Assembly (NCBI GenBank): GCA_016285055.1
Contig: JAEEPZ010000008.1
Location: 1-64,000, forward strand
Length of the DNA: 64,000 bases
Direction of reading: 5' to 3'
Origin: Prevotella sp.
Lineage (GTDB): Bacteria > Bacteroidota > Bacteroidia > Bacteroidales > Bacteroidaceae
The first letter of the stretch is position 1, and each line of letters begins with the position of its first letter. Below the pieces are notes generated by a model. The model was not told where the DNA came from. It worked only from the letters and a program-made list of their open reading frames with translations, and ran no database searches. Below, piece after piece: positions 56,864 through 64,000 of this stretch. Position numbers and translations under genes: made by a program.

Positions 56864-57730
56864 ATGAAAACGAAGGACATCATGGCAGCCATCCTCTTTG
56901 GATGCCTCGCCACGCCGGTTTTTGCCACAGAAGTAAACGACACATTGGTGATAGAAGATGCCAAGAAGGTGAAGATAGAGACACGCGACACCGTGCAGCG
57001 CATCGTCATCAGCGGCACCAAGGAAGACCCCGACTTCCACTATATGCAGCGCATCAGCATTCCCGACACGTCGGCCGTGCGCCGCACCGTCAAGAATGTG
57101 CGCGACTTCAACAAAATTACCATCAAGAAGAACGGCAAGCCCAGCAAGTGGACACACTCCTGGCACTTCAACGTTGGTCTGAACACCATGCTCGACACGC
57201 CCGACGGCTACGACTTCAAGGTGTGGCCCTCGTTTGAAATAGGTGTCGGCTCCACGTGGGACTGGCATCCCTACGGCAAGCAGAACGAGTGGAGCATAGG
57301 CTGGGGAATCAACTGGCACGGCTACGCAATGGATGATGAGACCCACTGGGCAAAGGTCAACGACGTGATGACGCTGGTGCCCTATGATGCAACAGAAAAA
57401 GAGCACGACACGAGCCTGCAGACCTTCAGCATCCAGCTGCCCCTGCTCTACACCCACTACTTCGACAAGGAGCACGACTGGGGCATCACCGTCGGTGCCC
57501 TCGTCAACTGGAATGTCCATGCCACCGGACAGCGTGAATACGAGAAAGACGGTGAGGACTACGAGGTACACACAAAGAAGATAGGCCAGCGGCCCATCAC
57601 CATCGACGGCTTCATGAAGCTGCGCACTCCGTGGCTGCCCTCCATCTACTGCAAATACTGCCCGATGGAGTTCTTCAAGAAAGACCGCGGCCCGAAGATG
57701 CATCAGCTGAGCTTCGGTATCTGCTTCTAA
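56864..57730 (+). CDS. Hypothetical secreted beta-barrel-like protein
   Basis: Signal peptide MAAILFGCLATPVFA; amphipathic strands; C-terminal F. Confidence 0.7.
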   Translation: MKTKDIMAAILFGCLATPVFATEVNDTLVIEDAKKVKIETRDTVQRIVISGTKEDPDFHYMQRISIPDTSAVRRTVKNVRDFNKITIKKNGKPSKWTHSWHFNVGLNTMLDTPDGYDFKVWPSFEIGVGSTWDWHPYGKQNEWSIGWGINWHGYAMDDETHWAKVNDVMTLVPYDATEKEHDTSLQTFSIQLPLLYTHYFDKEHDWGITVGALVNWNVHATGQREYEKDGEDYEVHTKKIGQRPITIDGFMKLRTPWLPSIYCKYCPMEFFKKDRGPKMHQLSFGICF

Positions 57731-57767
57731 CATACAATAATCATTTAACAATAACCAACAAACGAGA

Positions 57768-60700
57768 ATGAAACAATTCCGCTTAGTGGACAACGTGCTG
57801 GGCTGGCTGACGTTCTTCATAGCCGCCTTTGTCTACTGCTCCACCATCGAGCCTACAGCCTCGTTCTGGGACTGTCCTGAGTTTATCACCACCGGCTACA
57901 AGCTGGAAGTAGGCCACCCGCCCGGTGCGCCGTTCTTCATGCTCACCGCAAACCTGTTTTCACAGTTCACCAGCGACCCTGCCCAAGTGGCACGCATGGT
58001 CAACATGATGAGCGCCCTGCTGTCGGCTGCCTGCATCCTCTTCCTCTTCTGGAGCATCACGCACTTGGTGCGCCGTCTTTTGTTCAGCGATGAGAGTTTA
58101 GTGTTGAGAGGCACTACCTCTACAGGCAATACAAATGTCACTCAACACTCAACATCCAACTCTCAACTCTGGAAACTCATTGCCATCGAGGCATCGGGCC
58201 TGGTGGGAGCACTCATCTACACGTTCAGCGACACGTTCTGGTTCTCAGCCGTCGAGGGCGAGGTCTACGCCTATTCCTCGGCCTTCACCGCCGTGGTGTT
58301 CTGGCTCATCCTGAAATGGGAAGAGCACGCCGACGAGCCGCACGCCGACCGCTGGCTGGTGCTAATCATGTATATGACAGGCCTCTCGATAGGCGTCCAC
58401 CTGCTGAACCTGCTGTGCCTGCCCGCCATCGTGCTGGTGTGGTACTTTAAGCGCTTCCCCAACGCCAACGCCAAGGGTGCCATCTTCGCACTCTGCGTGT
58501 CGTTTGTCATCCTCGCCGCCGTGCTCTATGGCGTCGTGCCCGGCATCATCACCGTCGGTGGATGGTTTGAGCTGTTCTTCGTCAACACCCTGCACATGCC
58601 GTTCAACACGGGTGTCTTGGTCTATCTCGTACTGCTCATCGGCAGCGTCATCTGGGCTATCTACGAGACACAGCACGCCACCGAGAAGAACTGGAAGCGC
58701 CAGAACATTGCTTTCCTCTGCGGCTTCGGCCTCTTAGGCGTCCCGTTCTACGGCTACGGCTGGGGCGCCTTCATCACCGGCATCGTTGTGCTGGCCATCG
58801 TGGCATGGGCACTGTTCTTCCGCCGCAATTCGAAGGAGTTCAAGCCCCTCATCTCTGCCCGTCTGAAGAACACGACGCTGCTGTGCATGCTGATGCTGAT
58901 GATTGGCTACTCAACGTATGCCGTCATCGTCATTCGCTCCAGCGCCAACCCGCCGATGGATCAGAACTCGCCCGAGGACATCTTCACCCTGGGCAGCTAC
59001 CTCAGCCGCGACCAGTACGGCGACCGCCCGTTGCTCTACGGACAGACCTTTGCCTCAGAGCCTGAGCCCGACGACAAAGGCTATCAGAAGATAGTGGAGA
59101 AGGCGCCCGTCTATCAGCGCAAGGAGAAGGTTCATCCCGACGATCCCGACGAATACTTCATTGCCGACCACAAGATGGAGGCTGTCTACGCACAGAACGT
59201 ATTCTTCCCACGCATGTACTCGTCGATGAAGAGCGGCAACCACACCGACGAAGAGCTGTGCAGCGGCAGCGACGGCCCGTGCCACGTCTGCTTCTACAAG
59301 TCATGGATAGGCGGCCTCAGCGGCAGCCAGGTGGACTCCAGGCTTTATCCCGGCAACAAGATTACCATCCCCAGCTTCCTCGACAACCTGAAGTTCTTCT
59401 TCTCGTTCCAGTGCAACTACATGTACTGGCGCTACTTCCTGTGGAACTTCGTGGGCCGTCAGAACGACCTGCAGGGCAGCTACGGCGAGCGCGACAAGGG
59501 CAACGCCATCTCGGGCTTCTCGTTCATCGACAATGCCTTCCTCGGCGACCAGTCACTGCTGCCCGACGACCTGAAGAACAACAAGGGCCACAACGTGTTC
59601 TATGCCATGCCGCTCATCCTCGGTCTGCTCGGTCTGTTCTGGCAGGCGCTGTCGCGCGGCCGCAAGGGCATCCAGCAGTTCTGGGTCGTCTTCTTCCTGT
59701 TCTTCATGACAGGTCTGGCCATCGTCATCTACCTCAACCAGACGCCGCTGCAGCCGCGTGAGCGCGACTATGCCTACGCCGGCTCGTTCTATGCCTTCGC
59801 TATCTGGTGCGGCATGGGCGTGGCAGCCATCATCAGCTGGCTGAACAACCTCATCAAGAGCCAGAACAAGCAGATGCGCGTGGCTCTGGCCGCCGTCGTG
59901 TCGCTGGTATGCCTGATAGTGCCCATACAGATGGCCTCGCAGACATGGGACGACCACGACCGCTCAGGACGCTACACCTGCCGCGACTTCGGCCAGAACT
60001 ACCTCATGTCGCTGCAGGACGAGGGCAACCCCATCATCTTCACCAACGGCGACAACGACACCTTCCCCCTGTGGTACAACCAAGACACCGAGGGCTTCCG
60101 CACCGACGCCCGCGTGTGCAACCTGAGCTACCTCAGCACCGACTGGTACATCGACCAGATGGTGCGTCCGGCCTACGACTCGCCGGGCCTGCCCATCACC
60201 TGGCCCCGACTGAACTATGTGTCGGGCACCAACGACGTCGTGCCTGTCGTGCCGCAGTACAAGGATCAGATAAAAGCCATCTACGAGGAGTCACCCGACA
60301 TGGCACGCGAGTCGTGGGGCGACGAGCCCTTCGAGCTGAAGAACATACTGAAGTACTGGGTGCAGAACCCCATCGGTCCCGACTACCACTGCATCCCCAC
60401 CGACAGTGTCTTCATCACCATCGACAAGGAAGCCGTGCTGCGTAGCGGCATGCTCATCCAGGGCGACAGCCTCAAGACCCACGCCGACAGTCTCAACAGC
60501 ATTCCCGACCGCATGGCCATCTCGCTCCGCGGCATGCGCTACCTCACCAAGAGCAAGCTGATGATGCTGGAGCTGCTGGCCAACTGCAACTGGGAGCGGC
60601 CCATCTATGTGGCCATGACCGTGGGCGGCGAGAACCTGATGAACCTGGGCAACCACTTCGTACAGGAGGGTTTGGTCTACCGCCTCACGCCTTACACCAC

Positions 60701-61346
60701 AACGGCCGACGGCATGACCAGCTATGACACCGAGAAGACCTACAAGAACGTAATGGAGCGCTTCAAGTTCGGAGGCGTCAGCACGCCAGGCATCTATCTC
60801 GACGAGACCGTCATGCGCATGTGCTACACCCACCGCCGCCTGATGGTGGACCTGGCCACCGAGCTGGTGTCGGAAGGCGACGAGATACTCGACAAGGCCT
60901 ATAGCCTGAGCGACGCCGCTGCCATCTCCGACAAGGAACTGGAGGAAATGGCCGACAAGGCAGAGGAGAAGAACGACAAGGCGCTGAAGGTGCTGGAGAA
61001 GCTCGACAAGGAGCTGCCGGCCACCAACGTGCCTTACGACGCCTCGTCGCTCTACGAGGCACAGCTCTACCTCCACATCGGCCAAAACGACTCGACCATC
61101 GCGGAGAAGGCCCGTCCCATCCTCGACGGACTGTGGAAGCGCTCCACGCAGTACATCACCTACTACGAGTCGTTTGACGATGACGTCATGAAGGTTTACA
61201 ACAACGATTGCTTGATGCACTTCAGCTTCTTGCGCTTTATCAAGAACCTCTATGCTGCCCTCGACAGCGAGAAGATAGAAGCACTTGAGGAGCAACAGGT
61301 GACGTTGCTGGAGACATTCCTCAAGAAGGGAGGCAAGATGGAATAA
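57768..61346 (+). CDS. DUF2723 family membrane protein (protein O-glycosylation type)
   Basis: TIEPTASFWDCPEFITTGYKLEVGHPPGAPFFMLTANLF, FSAVEGEVYAYSSAFTA, QTPLQPRERDYAYAGSFYAF. Confidence 0.92.
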   Translation: MKQFRLVDNVLGWLTFFIAAFVYCSTIEPTASFWDCPEFITTGYKLEVGHPPGAPFFMLTANLFSQFTSDPAQVARMVNMMSALLSAACILFLFWSITHLVRRLLFSDESLVLRGTTSTGNTNVTQHSTSNSQLWKLIAIEASGLVGALIYTFSDTFWFSAVEGEVYAYSSAFTAVVFWLILKWEEHADEPHADRWLVLIMYMTGLSIGVHLLNLLCLPAIVLVWYFKRFPNANAKGAIFALCVSFVILAAVLYGVVPGIITVGGWFELFFVNTLHMPFNTGVLVYLVLLIGSVIWAIYETQHATEKNWKRQNIAFLCGFGLLGVPFYGYGWGAFITGIVVLAIVAWALFFRRNSKEFKPLISARLKNTTLLCMLMLMIGYSTYAVIVIRSSANPPMDQNSPEDIFTLGSYLSRDQYGDRPLLYGQTFASEPEPDDKGYQKIVEKAPVYQRKEKVHPDDPDEYFIADHKMEAVYAQNVFFPRMYSSMKSGNHTDEELCSGSDGPCHVCFYKSWIGGLSGSQVDSRLYPGNKITIPSFLDNLKFFFSFQCNYMYWRYFLWNFVGRQNDLQGSYGERDKGNAISGFSFIDNAFLGDQSLLPDDLKNNKGHNVFYAMPLILGLLGLFWQALSRGRKGIQQFWVVFFLFFMTGLAIVIYLNQTPLQPRERDYAYAGSFYAFAIWCGMGVAAIISWLNNLIKSQNKQMRVALAAVVSLVCLIVPIQMASQTWDDHDRSGRYTCRDFGQNYLMSLQDEGNPIIFTNGDNDTFPLWYNQDTEGFRTDARVCNLSYLSTDWYIDQMVRPAYDSPGLPITWPRLNYVSGTNDVVPVVPQYKDQIKAIYEESPDMARESWGDEPFELKNILKYWVQNPIGPDYHCIPTDSVFITIDKEAVLRSGMLIQGDSLKTHADSLNSIPDRMAISLRGMRYLTKSKLMMLELLANCNWERPIYVAMTVGGENLMNLGNHFVQEGLVYRLTPYTTTADGMTSYDTEKTYKNVMERFKFGGVSTPGIYLDETVMRMCYTHRRLMVDLATELVSEGDEILDKAYSLSDAAAISDKELEEMADKAEEKNDKALKVLEKLDKELPATNVPYDASSLYEAQLYLHIGQNDSTIAEKARPILDGLWKRSTQYITYYESFDDDVMKVYNNDCLMHFSFLRFIKNLYAALDSEKIEALEEQQVTLLETFLKKGGKME
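58091..58170. repeat. Heptamer inverted-arm element in frame in the DUF2723 gene
   Basis: gagagtttagtgttgag aggcactacctctacaggcaatacaaatgtca ctcaacactcaacatccaactctcaactct. Confidence 0.88.
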
Positions 61347-61358
61347 GGGCTCGGCACC

Positions 61359-61979
61359 ATGATTATTGAGCAACCAGCCATCTACCTCCGCTGGCTCTAT
61401 CCGAAAGCCCTTTGGAGAATGGACCGTCGCGAGCGTTCAGTGTATCTGACGTTCGACGACGGCCCCATCCCCGAATCCACACCCTTCCTCCTCGACACGT
61501 TGCGCCACTACGGCATCAAGGCCACGTTCTTCATGGTGGGCGACAACGTGCGCAAATACCCTGAGCTGTTTGAGCAGATCAAGGCTGAGGGCCACCAGCT
61601 GGGCAACCATACCCACAATCACATCAGCGGCTTCCGTCACTCCATCAAGGAGTATATGTATAATGTGGAGAAAGCCAATGCCTACATCCACAGCCACTAC
61701 ATGCGTCCGCCCCACGGCTGGATGCGCATCAGCCAGTATGCGTGGCTCTCGCGCAAATTCAAAGTGGTGATGTGGGACGTCGTCACCCGCGACTACTCCA
61801 AATGGATGACCGCCGAAGATGTCTTCAACAATGTGAAGCGCTACACCCGTCCGGGGTCCATCATTGTTTTCCACGATTCCCTCAAGGCCATCGACAAACT
61901 GCGCACAGCCTTGCCCCAGAGCATTGAGTGGCTCCTGGAGCAAGGCTATGCGTTCAAGGTCTTCGCGCCACAGCAATAG
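61359..61979 (+). CDS. Polysaccharide deacetylase family protein
   Basis: VYLTFDDGPIPESTPFLLDTLRHYGIKATFFMVGDN, GNHTHNH. Confidence 0.94.
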   Translation: MIIEQPAIYLRWLYPKALWRMDRRERSVYLTFDDGPIPESTPFLLDTLRHYGIKATFFMVGDNVRKYPELFEQIKAEGHQLGNHTHNHISGFRHSIKEYMYNVEKANAYIHSHYMRPPHGWMRISQYAWLSRKFKVVMWDVVTRDYSKWMTAEDVFNNVKRYTRPGSIIVFHDSLKAIDKLRTALPQSIEWLLEQGYAFKVFAPQQ

Positions 61980-62039
61980 CGAGGGAGCCACACCCTCTTT
62001 TTAGGGGCAATGATATAGCAGTTGACCTATTTCGCTCAT

Positions 62040-62200
62040 CTTTCAGGAGTTAAAGGAGTTAAAGGAGTTAAAGGAGTTAAAGACAAATGACTCTCCATGA
62101 AAAGCCTTTGTCTCTGGGTTGAAATCCATAGCAAAGGTATTGTCTTTAACTCCTTTAACTCCCTTAACTCCTTTAACTCCAAAACTTGCTACAGTTGAAT
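62040..62200. repeat. 9-mer inverted-arm element E, reverse orientation, core 62082-62144
   Basis: ctttcaggagttaaagg...core...tttaactccaaaacttgctacagttgaatt. Confidence 0.95.
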
Positions 62201-62376
62201 TTGTTAAAAGTGTTTGCTTGGGAATATCCTCCTGCAAACTGCAGAAACGAGGCGGAGCTTTCTATAGACGAATGTTGTTTCTCCTCATGGAAAAGAATTG
62301 AGACCAAAACAATAATTTTGGAACAAAAACAAAAACAAAGGAAACAATGTTGTTAATAAATTAGGCAAAAACATAT

Positions 62377-62385
62377 TAACTTTGC
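62377..62385 (+). promoter_or_regulatory. -7 box TAACTTTGC upstream of GH43
   Basis: Matches TAnnTTTGC 27 nt before the ATG. Confidence 0.5.
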
Positions 62386-62411
62386 AGCATTATTCTTATT
62401 ACCCACCTAAA

Positions 62412-64000
62412 ATGAAAGCAAAGTTTATCTGCGGCTGCCTGCTGGCAGCATTGGCCGCTAAGGCACAGAATCCCTTCGTGCAGACCTGGTTCACCAGCGA
62501 CCCCGCACCGATGGTGCACGATGGCAAGATGTATGTGTACACCGGCCACGACGAGGACGGCGCCGACTTCTTCTGGATGCAGGAGTGGCGCGTGTATTCC
62601 ACCACCGACATGGTCAACTGGACCGACCACGGCTCACCGCTGGCTTTGGAGAGCTTCTCCTGGGCCGACGACCGCGCCTGGGCCTCGCAGTGCGTTGCCC
62701 GCAACGGCAAGTTCTACTGGTACATCTGCGCCCACTCGAAGCTCTCTGGCGGCATGGCCATCGGCGTGGCGGTGGGCGACACACCTACGGGGCCTTTTAA
62801 GGATGCCATCGGCAAGCCTCTCTTCGAGAACGGCTCATGGGATCACATCGACCCCACCGTCCTCATTGACGACGACGGACAGGCATGGCTGATGTGGGGC
62901 AACCCGCAGTGCTACTACCTGAAGCTCAACCGCGACATGATTTCCTACAGCGGCGAGCTGGGAAAGCTGGACATGACCGAGGAGGCCTTCGGCGGCCCGA
63001 TGATGCGCCAGCGCCAGCAGGGGAAGAAATACAAGGACAGCTACGTGGAAGGCCCGTGGCTGATGAAGGCCCCCCTCTCATCCCCCCAAGGGGGGAGGAC
63101 TCCCGGTGCCACATCTTCCCCCCAAGGGGGGACAGGAGGGGGGCTGTACTACCTGCTCTATGCTGCCGGCGGCGTGCCTGAGCACATCAGCTACAGCACA
63201 GCCCCGTCGCCCACCGGCCCGTGGAAGTATGCCGGCGAGATCATGCCGCTGAGCGAGACTAACTCGTTCACCAACCACTGCGGCGTGGCCGACTACAAAG
63301 GGCACTCCTATTTCTTCTATCACACAGGCAAGCTGCCCAAGGGCGGCGGATTCGGACGCAGCGTCGCCGTGGAGGAGTTCCAGTACAACGCCGACGGCAC
63401 CTTCCCCACCATCATGCCCACCGACGAGGGCGTGAAGCCCGTCGACACCTTCAGCCCCTACCGTCGCGTCGAGGCTGAGACGATGGCGTTCTCCAAAGGC
63501 CTGAAGACCGAGCAGAACGATGCCATCGGCGTCTACGTCACCGACATTCACAACGGCGACTACATCAAGCTGCAGAACGTGGACTTCGGCACTGCCTGGC
63601 CCACGGGCATCAAGGCACGTGTGGCCAGCGGCCTGCGCGGCGGCACCCTCGAGCTGCACCTCGACAGTGTCAGAGGCCCGCTGCTCGGCTCACTGCAAGT
63701 GCCCGGCACCGGCGGATGGGAGCAGTGGCAGACCATAGAGGCCCCCTTAGCCCCCCCTTCGGCCCCCGAGGGGGCCACAAATGCCCGCAAGTCTAATGAA
63801 GCCCCCTCGGGGGCAGTAGGGGGGGCTACTCACGATTTGTTCCTCGTGTTCAAAGGGCGCAAGGGTCCGAAGCTCTTCAACTTCGACTGGTGGGAGCTCA
63901 ACGGTGTGAAGTCGCGCATCGTCGAGGGCGGCGGCACTGGGGCCTTTAAGGCTGTGATGAAGGAAGAGCCCTCACTGCCTGCACACACCGTCTTCGCTCC
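62412..64000 (+). CDS. GH43 family glycoside hydrolase with C-terminal CBM6-like domain (runs off the window)
   Basis: NPFVQTWFTSDPAPMVHDGKMYVYTGHDEDGADFFWMQEWRVYSTTDMVNWTDHG, DHIDPTVLIDDDGQAWLMWGN, HDLFLVFKGRKGPKLFNFDWWEL; open to the window end. Confidence 0.9.
   Translation, partial: MKAKFICGCLLAALAAKAQNPFVQTWFTSDPAPMVHDGKMYVYTGHDEDGADFFWMQEWRVYSTTDMVNWTDHGSPLALESFSWADDRAWASQCVARNGKFYWYICAHSKLSGGMAIGVAVGDTPTGPFKDAIGKPLFENGSWDHIDPTVLIDDDGQAWLMWGNPQCYYLKLNRDMISYSGELGKLDMTEEAFGGPMMRQRQQGKKYKDSYVEGPWLMKAPLSSPQGGRTPGATSSPQGGTGGGLYYLLYAAGGVPEHISYSTAPSPTGPWKYAGEIMPLSETNSFTNHCGVADYKGHSYFFYHTGKLPKGGGFGRSVAVEEFQYNADGTFPTIMPTDEGVKPVDTFSPYRRVEAETMAFSKGLKTEQNDAIGVYVTDIHNGDYIKLQNVDFGTAWPTGIKARVASGLRGGTLELHLDSVRGPLLGSLQVPGTGGWEQWQTIEAPLAPPSAPEGATNARKSNEAPSGAVGGATHDLFLVFKGRKGPKLFNFDWWELNGVKSRIVEGGGTGAFKAVMKEEPSLPAHTVFA
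63068..63145. repeat. Variant GC-rich palindromic element, copy G6, in GH43
   Basis: gcccccctctcatccccccaaggggggaggactcccggtgccacatcttccccccaaggggggacaggaggggggct. Confidence 0.85.
63749..63827. repeat. GC-rich palindromic element, copy G7, in GH43
   Basis: agcccccccttcggcccccgagggggccacaaatgcccgcaagtctaatgaagccccctcgggggcagtagggggggct. Confidence 0.95.

Noticed and set aside
63068-63145. Rho-independent terminator inside GH43
   Set aside because: GC-rich hairpin lacks a T-run and lies within an intact ORF.

Overview
The window looks like a Bacteroidetes chromosome segment, probably Prevotella-like. The basis is TAnnTTTGC-type promoters, the absence of obvious Shine-Dalgarno sites, and the gene families present. 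It carries one tRNA-Thr and about 40 recognisable CDSs. Housekeeping genes include obgE, pckA, ruvB, coaD, ybeY, acpP, fabF, rnc, apbE and SufE-like. There is a TonB-dependent receptor fused to an OmpA domain, and a cluster of pectin/rhamnogalacturonan-type carbohydrate enzymes (GH127, GH2 x2, GH106, esterase, beta-helix, GH78, GH97, GH43). No transposase, CRISPR array or prophage was recognised. The strongest unexplained signal is an unusual load of small, structured, non-autonomous repeats. (i) A GC-rich palindromic element of about 80-95 bp is inserted in frame in obgE, a MATE transporter, GH97 and GH43, and is read as the same peptide in each full coding copy. (ii) A second family has a conserved core of about 63 nt flanked by inverted, expandable arrays of the 9-mer GGAGTTAAA, with recognisable ends. 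(iii) TCCTATAAG 9-mer arrays abut start codons and also lie in frame in GH106. (iv) Heptamer arrays, some arranged as inverted arms around a core, occur between genes, inside CDSs (U32 peptidase, DUF2723, GH2, beta-helix) and in signal-peptide coding regions. Other candidates are a small RNA with its own promoter and terminator (about 5210-5390), a MITE-like element with Tn5-like ends, and palindrome arrays. All family assignments come from reading the sequence; no database search was run.
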